DNA of 36,448 nt, from assembly GCA_014762645.1 (NCBI GenBank), contig JABURP010000049.1, positions 1 through 36,448 on the forward strand. The letters run 5' to 3'. Below the pieces are notes generated by a model. It was given only the letters and a program-made list of their open reading frames with translations. It did no database searches and was not told the DNA's origin. A program made the translations under genes and the position numbers. Positions 16,190-24,219 of this stretch are shown piece after piece; the stretch's first letter is position 1, and every line of letters begins with the position of its first letter. The DNA is from Crocinitomicaceae bacterium. Lineage in GTDB: Bacteria; Bacteroidota; Bacteroidia; Flavobacteriales_D; Crocinitomicaceae.

Positions 16190-17407
16190 TTACCTGATGA
16201 CTACAGGGACAGATCGTGTGGCATTTTCTGCAATCACTTTTAAGTTATAGGTGCCTGAAGCCAGGTCCGGAACATCTATCGTAATAAAAGTGTTTTCATT
16301 GGCAACAATAGAACTATATACTATTCGCCCGGCCATGTCGTACAATTCAACTTTTACCTCCTTGAATTCCTGAGGAAGTATTAATTGAAATGATCCATTA
16401 CTTGGATTTGGAAATACTGTGATCGTTCCGTACCCGTCATTATCCTCCAAACCAGCATTTGTAACCACAACACAGTCCGAAGTGTCTGAGCACGGACCAT
16501 CTGTAATTACAACGGCATAATTACCATTTGACGTTGGTGTGAATCCTTGAGTAGTTGCACCACTTATTGCAGTTGGACCTTCACAATCAATCCACTGATA
16601 AGAAACCCCGGTGGCATTTGCGTATAACCCACTTCCTCCTTGTGAAACTGTTACATCCAAGGTGTCTGGTTCAGTTATCGTATCCGTTATACTCACAGTG
16701 CAACCTAAATCTCCCATGACCACCACTGTGTACACTCCGGCGGGAACCCCACTTAGGTCTTCAGGATCATCAAAATCACCTGTTCCATCATAATCCCAGT
16801 CATAGGTATAAGGAGCTGTTCCTCCAGTTACTGTTATATTAATTGCGCCATCACTTCCTCCATTACAGGTAACTGGGGTTATCTCAGAAACAGAAACCGT
16901 TGGTGCCGTACACGGCGAATAGGTTACAGTTACGGTCATATATATATCCTGTGTTGATTGGTATAAATGATCAATTTGATTGATTTGCGCAGATGAGGCA
17001 TAATCTGCTAAAAATGTGTTGGTGCCTCCAACATTATAACTTGAAGGATCTACCGACCATGTCAGCATTGTACTCGCAGCACAGTTTGGAGTTAAGCCTG
17101 TTTGTGTATTATTTGAAACACCATTTAACAATGTTGGTATATTGGTCAGATTATTCAGTGTAAACATGACTTCAACATCTACACTGGTAACTATACCACT
17201 ACCTGTACTTACCCAGGTGCATCCCCATTGATTCCCAATAGATGTCTGCTTCGCCTCCTCTGGACCAACAAACGGAGGACTGCATATATCTCCCGAAGTG
17301 AGGGTTAAACCGACAAGTCCAGAAACAGGTATCTCATACGTTACTGTCTGAGCAAACAGAACCGTTGTAAATAAAAGACTTAAAATTGTACCGTAAAGCT
17401 TTTTCAT
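16190..17407 (-). CDS. Secreted protein with one SprB repeat and T9SS type A CTD
   Basis: 405 aa. Signal peptide MKKLYGTILSLLFTTVLFAQ; an N-terminal beta-rich domain of unknown type (about 20-165, with cysteines in GDICSPPF, WGCTWV and PNCAAS); one SprB repeat (about 167-248: PVTCNGGSDGAINITVTGGT, YTYDWDYDG, LGCTVSITDT). Next comes an Ig-like module with YQWIDCEG, GFTPTSNGNYAV and CSDTSDCVVV (about 255-318), then a type A T9SS CTD (VFPNPSNGSFQL, ASGTYNLKVIA, VPVVIR). It should be exported through Sec and the T9SS to the surface. The Ig-like module recurs in the LamG protein at 32632-34017. No operon partner: upstream is a long gap and downstream a convergent gene. Confidence 0.88.
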   Translation of the reverse strand: MKKLYGTILSLLFTTVLFAQTVTYEIPVSGLVGLTLTSGDICSPPFVGPEEAKQTSIGNQWGCTWVSTGSGIVTSVDVEVMFTLNNLTNIPTLLNGVSNNTQTGLTPNCAASTMLTWSVDPSSYNVGGTNTFLADYASSAQINQIDHLYQSTQDIYMTVTVTYSPCTAPTVSVSEITPVTCNGGSDGAINITVTGGTAPYTYDWDYDGTGDFDDPEDLSGVPAGVYTVVVMGDLGCTVSITDTITEPDTLDVTVSQGGSGLYANATGVSYQWIDCEGPTAISGATTQGFTPTSNGNYAVVITDGPCSDTSDCVVVTNAGLEDNDGYGTITVFPNPSNGSFQLILPQEFKEVKVELYDMAGRIVYSSIVANENTFITIDVPDLASGTYNLKVIAENATRSVPVVIR

Positions 17408-17773
17408 AACTTCGTTTTTAATGGTTAGAATGTTATAGTTCTAAGGCAATCAAATAGTATTTCCCAGACAAACTAACTCATATAACTGTCCCGGAAATAT
17501 TCAAAATGCTGCTTTGATCTTCAGACGTGTTTGGACGATAAATTCAATCCTCATATATAGAAAAGGGGAAGAAATCATTACTATTTCAATCCACCCAATT
17601 CATTGAGGTTTCTAAATATATCGTTTTGAGTGAATTATGCCAAATTTATTCGTTGATGTGTTAATTTATTAACGAATTATGTGTTGCAACGTATATTGCT
17701 ATTATGAGATGCAACAACGCCTTTCAATATATTGTGACGCCGGCACCTCACTGATGTACAACATCTTACACAC
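17408..17773. other. Intergenic region between divergent SprB/CTD and tagged-lipoprotein genes
   Basis: This gap of about 420 bases separates two divergent genes. I see no gene or RNA in it. It contains a 7-bp inverted repeat ATTCGTT (17648-17654) / AACGAAT (17671-17677) with an AT-rich centre. The right end holds the promoter of the lipoprotein gene. Nothing else was recognised. Confidence 0.5.
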
Positions 17774-17804
17774 TTGCAAAATCTGCACCCATTGCTTACA
17801 TTTG
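17774..17804 (+). promoter_or_regulatory. Bacteroidota-type promoter for the tagged lipoprotein
   Basis: TTG (17774-17776), 20-base spacer, TACATTTG (17797-17804): an exact consensus with the same spacer as two other promoters in this window. The predicted start of transcription is near 17810. That excludes the ATG at 17806 and supports the ATG at 17830. Confidence 0.6.
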
Positions 17805-17829
17805 CATGCAACTACTTAAAACAGTGGAA

Positions 17830-18525
17830 ATGAAATATCTACTCTACTCAAGTCTTTTTGTTTGTATCGCTTTCACTTCATGTAAAAAAGAAGGGTGCAT
17901 GGATAAAAATGCGGCGAATTTTGACAGTGAAGCTGAAAAACAAGGTCCGTGCAATTATGGGCCAGTACTCACGGTAAACGGCAAGAACCCAGACACTGTC
18001 CTTGTAAATGAGACCTATAATGATCCCGGAGCTACAGCGACACTCATTGATGGGACCGCTATTTCAGTATCTACTGACACATCACAAATAAACACAAGCA
18101 CTGTTGGTTCATTTGAAATTCATTATAGCGCATCAAATGAATATGGATCAGCTACAGCCACTCGTTCGGTTTATGTTATCATAGGCCAGGGGAATTGGTT
18201 AGGTAATTGGACGTGCACACACAATTGTGACCCGATATTATTTCCACTCTCACAAGATCCTGTAATCATAGCAGGTGCTAGTGAAACTGAAATCGTCATT
18301 GACAATATGTTCAATTTAATTGGTGGCTCTGTTAACGGAACCTTAGATGATCAAATAATTACCATCCCGCAACAAACCGTTGACATCACGTTAGGTGAAA
18401 TCATTCTGGAAGGATCAGGTGCTATGAGCAACAGTGGCAATCAAATTGTTATTGACTACGACTTTGAGAATACCACTCCACTTATTGGCGGCCTGGGTAG
18501 TTGCACTGTTGTATACGATAAGTAG
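17830..18525 (+). CDS. Cysteine-tagged lipoprotein with DUF5011-like Ig domain
   Basis: 231 aa from the ATG at 17830. An ATG at 17806 is also in frame but lies in the promoter and adds residues before the signal. The signal peptide MKYLLYSSLFVCIAFTSC ends in lipobox FTSC. It is followed directly by the tag KKEGC-x17-C (GCMDKNAANFDSEAEK...CNY), also found in three other proteins of this window. Then comes a DUF5011/bacterial Ig-like domain (about 40-115: NDPGATATLIDG, NTSTVGSFEIHYSASNEYG) and a beta-rich C-terminal domain starting GNWLGNWTC. It is probably lipid-anchored in the outer membrane; the function is unknown. It ends five bases from the convergent vWA gene. Confidence 0.8.
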   Translation: MKYLLYSSLFVCIAFTSCKKEGCMDKNAANFDSEAEKQGPCNYGPVLTVNGKNPDTVLVNETYNDPGATATLIDGTAISVSTDTSQINTSTVGSFEIHYSASNEYGSATATRSVYVIIGQGNWLGNWTCTHNCDPILFPLSQDPVIIAGASETEIVIDNMFNLIGGSVNGTLDDQIITIPQQTVDITLGEIILEGSGAMSNSGNQIVIDYDFENTTPLIGGLGSCTVVYDK

Positions 18526-18530
18526 TACAG

Positions 18531-20051
18531 TTATTTAATCTCTGCTTTCACTACTTTTCCATCTAATAGTGTATAATAATACTTTCCTAATTTGAATGAT
18601 TTTCCCGGTTGGATATCCCTGGTATTAAGATCTTCTTCAATGGTATGAATTGATCCGCCAGTATCCAGGGCCAACTGAATATAATCTACATTAATTCCAA
18701 CCGAACCTCCACAAACAATTATGTGCACCGGTCTGTCCAAATCACGTACAAATTTCAAATCCCTGGGTGTTGCCCAATTGTCAACCACCATAATTACTTC
18801 ATCACAATCCGGATAGTCCTTAATTCCCTTTAAAGTAGCTTCCACATTATTTTCAGGACAATCACCCCCACCTCCTTTTTGCATGGTTGATTTCATGGTG
18901 CTATAGACGGGTTTGAAACCTGTATTGCGTGTGCTGTAAATTCCTCCAACACTCCCGGCTCGTTTTTGTGAATCCCTTTTACTGTCCCCATCATTGAAAA
19001 ACACAAACGCTTCCACCTGACTGGAATCTTGTGTCGACTTTACCCAGGACATGGTCTTGGCAATATAAGGAGACATACTCCCGGTAACATCCATAACAAC
19101 CAGTGAGTTTGTCCAACCAGGATTTCTTTTAAAAACAGCCTCTACCACTCCGTAGTCGCCCCCGGCCATCCAATCCGGCATATAGGTTATAACCGAATAA
19201 CCACCTGTCTTCAGAGTAGAAGACTTGTCAACTCCACAACTGTCCAGCTCATACATGACATACACGTGGTAACGTCTTACACCAAACCCTTTACTTCTAC
19301 TGGACCCATAGCCATACCAAGCAAAACCATCTTCTCCTGAAACACTGTCTACCTTTGATTCCAGCGTTTCTTTTTTCCCATCAAAAAAGAAATAACGTGT
19401 CTCGTAACATTTACCTTCCGTATATGCAGCCTTCCCATGCTCCGTCTTCCATGTAAATTTTTCTGTTTCCATTTCAATCGGATCAATCCCTATAGATAAA
19501 GACGTGCCTTCAGGTTCAACACGCTCAATTGAAACATCATTTGCCTCTACGACCTCATTATTTGACACTTCCTTGTCATCACTCATTCCTAGAACTTCAT
19601 CTAAAAACTCAATTTCCGCACGCATGCTTTCCTCCGTTGGTTTAGGCCGATAATAAATCACAAAGCCGTGAAACATTTGTCTTGCCGCACTTTCTTCTAC
19701 TGCTTGTGATTGCCCAACAGTTCTCCAGTTTATAAGTGCATTATCTGCTCCGGGCCAGGATTTTCTGAAGTTAGCTATACGCCTGTTATTCAATGCTACT
19801 TGATCAAATTCAGGATTGCTTTTATACACGGTATATACTAAATCAATCCGAATGATGGAAAGATCCTTTAACGAATCAGGAACCTGCTTTAATAAATTAT
19901 CTTCATCAAAGTTGACCGGAATCTTTATTGCACGTTCACCAACTATAGCCGTTTCAGCATTGTAAACCGCCACCGTGTCGTGAGAATTAATGTTTTGGCT
20001 AAAAGCCGAACATGAGAAAATCCAGGTTAAAATGATAATTGCCTTTTTCAT
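18531..20051 (-). CDS. Secreted von Willebrand A-like domain protein
   Basis: 506 aa when started at the ATG at 20049-20051, which gives signal peptide MKKAIIILTWIFSCSAFSQ. A longer frame to 20102 lacks a sensible N-terminus. Residues about 60-135 contain SIIRIDLVYTVYKS and LNNRRIANFRKSWPG, a layout reminiscent of OmpA-like peptidoglycan-binding folds, but I cannot confirm this. An acidic linker (about 140-200) precedes a domain with paired cysteines. The vWA domain spans about 314-480 with a metal-site variant DVTGSMS (D321, S325), VDNWATPRD and VHIIVCGG. A glycine run GGGGDCPEN lies inside. The C-terminus YYYTLLDGKVVKAEIK is not a clear T9SS domain. The location is probably the periplasm or surface; the ligand is unknown. 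It is divergent from the SDR gene. Confidence 0.75.
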   Translation of the reverse strand: MKKAIIILTWIFSCSAFSQNINSHDTVAVYNAETAIVGERAIKIPVNFDEDNLLKQVPDSLKDLSIIRIDLVYTVYKSNPEFDQVALNNRRIANFRKSWPGADNALINWRTVGQSQAVEESAARQMFHGFVIYYRPKPTEESMRAEIEFLDEVLGMSDDKEVSNNEVVEANDVSIERVEPEGTSLSIGIDPIEMETEKFTWKTEHGKAAYTEGKCYETRYFFFDGKKETLESKVDSVSGEDGFAWYGYGSSRSKGFGVRRYHVYVMYELDSCGVDKSSTLKTGGYSVITYMPDWMAGGDYGVVEAVFKRNPGWTNSLVVMDVTGSMSPYIAKTMSWVKSTQDSSQVEAFVFFNDGDSKRDSQKRAGSVGGIYSTRNTGFKPVYSTMKSTMQKGGGGDCPENNVEATLKGIKDYPDCDEVIMVVDNWATPRDLKFVRDLDRPVHIIVCGGSVGINVDYIQLALDTGGSIHTIEEDLNTRDIQPGKSFKLGKYYYTLLDGKVVKAEIK

Positions 20052-20192
20052 AATATCAGGTTTACTAGTAAATGTAATAGGCTCAAAAAAGTAACCTGGC
20101 ATGGGTTAAACAAGTATTAATCAATACGTTCAATTTGAACGATTATTATATGCTCTCCTGATATTTTTCTTAATTTAAAAGATAAAAAGGCT

Positions 20193-20876
20193 ATGTCTAA
20201 AACAATACTTGTAACTGGAGCAAACAGGGGAATTGGATTAGAAATTTGTAAACAACTTGCAGATAAGGGACATACTGTTTTGCTAGGTGCCAGAAGTATT
20301 GAAAAAGGTAGTGAAGCTGTAGCGAAAATTAATGGAACAGTCATTCCTAAAAAACTGGAAGTTACTTCAGATGAAGACATACAACAACTCGTCCAGGATA
20401 TTAGAAATGATTACAGCACTTTAGACGTGCTGATTAATAATGCCGGCATCATGAGTTCGGCATCAACTTCTCAGGAAGATATGGATGAAGCAAAAAGAGT
20501 GCTCGACACAAATCTCTTTGGTGCCTGGCGTTTGATTCAGGCAGTGGTTCCATTGCTACACGCAAGCAAGCAGGATCCAAGAATTATTAACATGAGCAGT
20601 GGTATGGGATCATTAAATGATCAGTTCTCCGATCATTCTGCCTATCGTCTTTCCAAATTTGCTTTGAATGGTTTAACCCTGCAATTTTCACAGGAACTTC
20701 GAAATATAAAAGTCAACGCCATGTGCCCGGGATGGGTGCGTACCGACATGGGAGGTTCCAGTGCTCACCGCTCCATGGAGCAAGGAGCAGATACGGCAGT
20801 TTGGTTAGCAACAGCTCCGGAAGAGGATGTACCAACCGGTAAATTTTTTCGTGACAGGAAAGTGATCCCATGGTAA
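20193..20876 (+). CDS. Short-chain dehydrogenase/reductase (SDR)
   Basis: 227-aa cytosolic NAD(P)-dependent oxidoreductase of the classical SDR type. The cofactor motif TGANRGIG is at residues 8-15, NNAG at 82-85, the serine region MSSG at 134-137, and the catalytic Tyr/Lys pair YRLSK at Y151/K155. CPGWVRTDMGG (178-188) follows, as in carbonyl-reductase-like SDRs. The Arg in the glycine motif favours NADPH. The substrate cannot be deduced. The stop codon is in the same frame as the following xseA, with no stop between them, but a start of xseA by read-through is not implied. Confidence 0.93.
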   Translation: MSKTILVTGANRGIGLEICKQLADKGHTVLLGARSIEKGSEAVAKINGTVIPKKLEVTSDEDIQQLVQDIRNDYSTLDVLINNAGIMSSASTSQEDMDEAKRVLDTNLFGAWRLIQAVVPLLHASKQDPRIINMSSGMGSLNDQFSDHSAYRLSKFALNGLTLQFSQELRNIKVNAMCPGWVRTDMGGSSAHRSMEQGADTAVWLATAPEEDVPTGKFFRDRKVIPW

Positions 20877-20996
20877 GAGAATTTCCATACAATTATAGCG
20901 GTCAAACACCGATCATCTTTTCAAAATTTAACTACCTTTTCCTCAAATATTCGATTACTTATCGCTCAAGAAAAGAAAATATTCACCCTCACCCAG

Positions 20997-22340
20997 TTGG
21001 CTACATCACTGGAGAACTTCATCCTCAAAAATTTTGGGTCAACCAGCTATTGGGTCACGGCAGAAATTGCTAAAACCAATGAAAAAAACGGGCATTATTA
21101 CCTTGAACTGGCAGATAGTGAAAACGATAAAACTACCGCCCTTTTCCCTGCTACACTTTGGTCTACAGGGTTTAAGAAGATTGAACAGAATATCGGCAAG
21201 GATATTTATAACATTTTGAAAATCGGCAACAAGGCCCTTTTTCTGATGCGTATTGAGTATCATAGATTATATGGGCTAAAACTCAATGTGCTGGATATCG
21301 ATCCTACTTACACTTACGGTGAGATTGAAAAAAAGAAACAGGAAACCATTGCCCTTCTTAAGAAAGAGGGATTGTTCGATTTACAACGTCAGCTCTACCT
21401 CCCCGTAATTGCCAAGAGAATCGCCCTGGTGGGATCACCAAAAACAGCCGGGCACCGCGACTTTTTGAACAAGCTGGAAACAAATGAAGTGTACCGGAAC
21501 TTTATTGTAAAGCAGTTTCCGGCTTCTGTTCAGGGAGATAGAGCAGCAACCGAGATTATAGCTGCCTTAAAAGAAGCAGATAATTATAATGTAGATGCCA
21601 TTGTGTTATTGCGTGGAGGCGGAAGTAAGATGGACCTCAACGTTTTCAACGATTATGAACTGTGCAAAACAATCTGTGAATTGAGATTGCCGGTAATTAC
21701 CGGAATAGGACACGAATATGACGAAGTCGTTGCTGATCTGGTTTGTCGTAAAATGTGTATAACACCCACTGCCGCAGCTGAATTTCTCTATGTTCAGATT
21801 GGTAGTTTTGCAGCCTCTTTGAGAAATGGATATGACGCCGTGATTAATCATTCACGTAGCATGGTAGGAGGATTAAAAGACGAATTTAACCACCTCCATA
21901 AATACCTGATGCACAACAGTCGTCAATTTTTACTGGAATACCAGTGGCAACTCAATGAGGATGGTCACAAATTACAAAAAGGCTTTTTGCGTTTATTGAA
22001 CACCGAGCATAATTTGTTAGACATTCGGTTAGATAAAGTGCACTCTCAGGGTTTAAATAACATACACCTCGCCTTACAGGCTGATCTTCCTGGAAAATTA
22101 GACCGTTTGAGGCTTGCCGGTAATAATTATATGCATTACCGTAACACCGAATTAAAAGGACTGGCTGACCTGCTTCATATGCTGGACCCGCAACGATTGC
22201 TGGAACGCGGTTATACCCTCTCTACGGTGGAGGGAAAAGACGCCAATCACCTGGATGATGCCGCCATTGGTAAGATCATGAAAACCCTCACTTCAAAAGC
22301 CATCATTAGCAGTGAGATTAAAGAAATTAAAGACAAATAA
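20997..22340 (+). CDS. xseA: Exodeoxyribonuclease VII large subunit
   Basis: Catalytic subunit of exonuclease VII, which degrades single-stranded DNA to oligonucleotides, in complex with XseB. The N-terminal OB fold includes SYWVTAEIAK and HYYLELADSE; the central nuclease domain has RIALVGSPKTAGHRDF, LLRGGGSKMDLNVFND and the conserved TGIGHEYDEVVADLV. A long helical region follows, and LERGYTLS lies near the end. The only canonical start in frame is TTG at 20997, but the preceding in-frame codons (KIFTLTQL) look like the normal start of the OB fold. The true start may be a rare codon upstream (ATT 20949, ATC 20961 or ATA 20979). xseB begins two bases after the stop. Confidence 0.92.
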   Translation: MATSLENFILKNFGSTSYWVTAEIAKTNEKNGHYYLELADSENDKTTALFPATLWSTGFKKIEQNIGKDIYNILKIGNKALFLMRIEYHRLYGLKLNVLDIDPTYTYGEIEKKKQETIALLKKEGLFDLQRQLYLPVIAKRIALVGSPKTAGHRDFLNKLETNEVYRNFIVKQFPASVQGDRAATEIIAALKEADNYNVDAIVLLRGGGSKMDLNVFNDYELCKTICELRLPVITGIGHEYDEVVADLVCRKMCITPTAAAEFLYVQIGSFAASLRNGYDAVINHSRSMVGGLKDEFNHLHKYLMHNSRQFLLEYQWQLNEDGHKLQKGFLRLLNTEHNLLDIRLDKVHSQGLNNIHLALQADLPGKLDRLRLAGNNYMHYRNTELKGLADLLHMLDPQRLLERGYTLSTVEGKDANHLDDAAIGKIMKTLTSKAIISSEIKEIKDK

Positions 22341-22342
22341 AA

Positions 22343-22561
22343 ATGGAACTGGAAAAAGACCTGAAATACGAAGTTGCACTGGAAAGACTTCAAAACATTG
22401 TGGATTTGCTGGAACGCAAAGAAATTAAAATTGACGATCTGGCAGATAAAGTGAAAGAAGCCAAGGCACTGGTTGACTTTTGCCGAGAAAAATTAGAAAA
22501 GACAGAAGAGGAGATCAACAAAATTATAGAACCTGGGAAGGATGCTCCGCCAATATCATAA
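22343..22561 (+). CDS. xseB: Exodeoxyribonuclease VII small subunit
   Basis: 72-aa helical subunit that binds the XseA C-terminal helices. Typical features are YEVALERLQNIVDLLERKE near the N-terminus and the paired helix VKEAKALVDFCREKLEKTE, with a length normal for the family (60-85). It starts two bases after xseA and is surely co-transcribed and probably translationally coupled. Confidence 0.93.
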   Translation: MELEKDLKYEVALERLQNIVDLLERKEIKIDDLADKVKEAKALVDFCREKLEKTEEEINKIIEPGKDAPPIS

Positions 22562-23007
22562 CCATTTGTGACCCACGTCATTATTCACCAATTTACCATT
22601 TAATACCTTGTGCATCAAAACACAACTATACGCGATTAACGAAACACATATTTATTGTCTTTTTACTTTGGCAAATAAACGGACTATCTGCTGATCACTG
22701 TAGCAGTCCTTCACCTTTGTTGAATAAATTAACCGTTGCTAACCCTGGAGACAGTTTACAGGAATTGGATACGTTCAAAGAAAAACAACTTTATCTAAAA
22801 GCACAAAGAAAAAAATTAAGTAAGAAAACCAAACGAATAGTAGGTGGAGCCTTATTAGGCGGATCGATTCTCGGTGCGTTTATTACCCTCTTAATCGTCC
22901 AGGAAAACAATGATATTGACCTGGGACTGCTTATTGTTTGGTGTACATTAATTGTAATGGCAATTACCGGTATTGTCTTTTTACTCGCCGGACTGAACTG
23001 GCGGTAG
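22480..23007 (+). CDS. Small membrane protein, start uncertain, unknown function
   Basis: The only ATG in frame is at 22480, inside xseB. The residues it would add are an out-of-frame reading of xseB and are unlikely to be real. The plausible protein begins around 22625-22645, where codons read TRLTKHIFIVFLLWQINGLS, like a signal peptide, but no ATG, GTG or TTG is in frame there. After about 45 polar residues with a lysine-rich stretch (KAQRKKLSKKTKR) come two transmembrane helices (GALLGGSILGAFITLLIV and GLLIVWCTLIVMAITGIVF). The gene may use a rare start codon, or the 5' end may be damaged. The two-helix end with a basic lead-in is common in small Bacteroidota envelope proteins. Confidence 0.45.
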   Translation: MPRKIRKDRRGDQQNYRTWEGCSANIITICDPRHYSPIYHLIPCASKHNYTRLTKHIFIVFLLWQINGLSADHCSSPSPLLNKLTVANPGDSLQELDTFKEKQLYLKAQRKKLSKKTKRIVGGALLGGSILGAFITLLIVQENNDIDLGLLIVWCTLIVMAITGIVFLLAGLNWR

Positions 23008-23022
23008 GTTTTTTGGAATAAT

Positions 23023-24138
23023 TCACTCCACCACCACCTTAATCGCCTCACTTACTCCCATATCTGAATTCAACACCAGGGTTTTTCGGTTTCTTCCGGA
23101 GACAAAACGCACCGAAACGGTATTGGGTGGGATATCACCCAGATTTACTGCGATTACTTTAAGAACATACTCACCGGGAGGTAAATCGAGTTTCAACTTC
23201 TTCTTTTGTTTTTTGATGGGAAAATTTTCCAGCAGCAACGAGTCATTGAGCATAATGTGAACGGTGTCATGATCCATTCTCAGGTGATCCCAAAACTCAA
23301 TTTTTACCTTGTTCTTTTTGGTTTTAATGGTCGCGATCACCTTTACTTCCCGTTCTTCCCCCGGTAAATCGTCTAACGGAGGGAGTTGGACAAGTGTATC
23401 TCTATGATCACCGTTTGGTTGTTGGTTGACGTTCCAAACAAAGGGGGCGCCATCATTCTTTTTGACTCCAACACCGTCAATAAAATAATACGACGAGTTT
23501 TTATTTATATAATCAAATCTGTCAAAGGACTCGAAAGGAATTTCTTCTGTTCTTCTGAAATTACCCAGTATCATGTATTGTTCTCCTCCATTCGCTTTGT
23601 AAAACCCACTAATCGTGGTCCAGTTGATGGTATCTTTTATGAGTTTATCAATTGGATTTCCAATATGTTCTTCAAAAGGTTGTACATGAAAACCATTTCC
23701 GTCACCTAATGGTTTGTCTACAGAAAAATGTGCGCCAAATGAACCGTGAAAATTGGTGTAGCGGGGTGATGGCAACACGTGAAATTCTATATAGTACACA
23801 GAATCTTTTACCATGGGTGAGTTTAGCTTTACGCATAAATATTCAGCCTGGTTGTATTGTCCATAAAACGAAAATGCACCAACATAACCCTTTCCTTCAA
23901 ACGGCAATTGATTTGGAGCCATGGTATTGATGATTCCATTATAACCGCAATCTCCATAATACAGGTCAGGTGAACCGTCGTGATTGGGTAACCGGAACCA
24001 ATGATCCGTGTGTTGCAGAAACACAGTAGCTCCCGGACATCCTGAAGTATCTTCATATCCGGGGTTTGGAATTAAATTTTGACCATTTACGAACTGGAAA
24101 AAAATAATGAATAATATAACCAGAGAGGTTTTTGTCAT
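23023..24138 (-). CDS. Secreted CBM-like protein, unknown function
   Basis: 371 aa with signal peptide MTKTSLVILFIIFFQFVNG. The mature N-terminus, NLIPNPGYED ... CPG, is the usual beginning of carbohydrate-binding (CBM4/9-like, jelly-roll) domains found in Bacteroidota, often in front of OmpA domains. It continues with DHWFRLPNHDGSPDLYYGDC, FEGKGYVGAFSFYG, EYLCVKLNSPMVKDSVYYIE and YFIDGVGVKK (about 20-225). A second beta-rich domain follows (about 265-371, VKVIATIKTKKNKVKIEFWD, LPPGEYVLKVIAV). No OmpA domain or T9SS CTD is present. It lies 81 bases downstream of the beta-propeller gene on the same strand and may be co-transcribed. Confidence 0.7.
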   Translation of the reverse strand: MTKTSLVILFIIFFQFVNGQNLIPNPGYEDTSGCPGATVFLQHTDHWFRLPNHDGSPDLYYGDCGYNGIINTMAPNQLPFEGKGYVGAFSFYGQYNQAEYLCVKLNSPMVKDSVYYIEFHVLPSPRYTNFHGSFGAHFSVDKPLGDGNGFHVQPFEEHIGNPIDKLIKDTINWTTISGFYKANGGEQYMILGNFRRTEEIPFESFDRFDYINKNSSYYFIDGVGVKKNDGAPFVWNVNQQPNGDHRDTLVQLPPLDDLPGEEREVKVIATIKTKKNKVKIEFWDHLRMDHDTVHIMLNDSLLLENFPIKKQKKKLKLDLPPGEYVLKVIAVNLGDIPPNTVSVRFVSGRNRKTLVLNSDMGVSEAIKVVVE

Positions 24139-24219
24139 TGCTATACTGAGTTAGTGCTTCAAGGTAACAAAAGCACAATACTTCAGTTCAAAAGTTGTGC
24201 CTAAACCTTCATAGCAGGA

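Noticed and set aside
17806-17829. Earlier ATG (17806) for the tagged lipoprotein
   Set aside because: It lies at the predicted transcription start and puts eight polar residues before an otherwise ideal lipoprotein signal at 17830.
20134-20169. Promoter for the SDR gene (TTTG ... TATTTTTC)
   Set aside because: The spacer is 24 bases and the -7 element has a mismatch, so it is too weak to report as a feature.
20870-21073. Short plus-strand ORF (67 aa) across the SDR/xseA junction
   Set aside because: It lies in another frame over the xseA N-terminus and has no domain features; it is a shadow frame.
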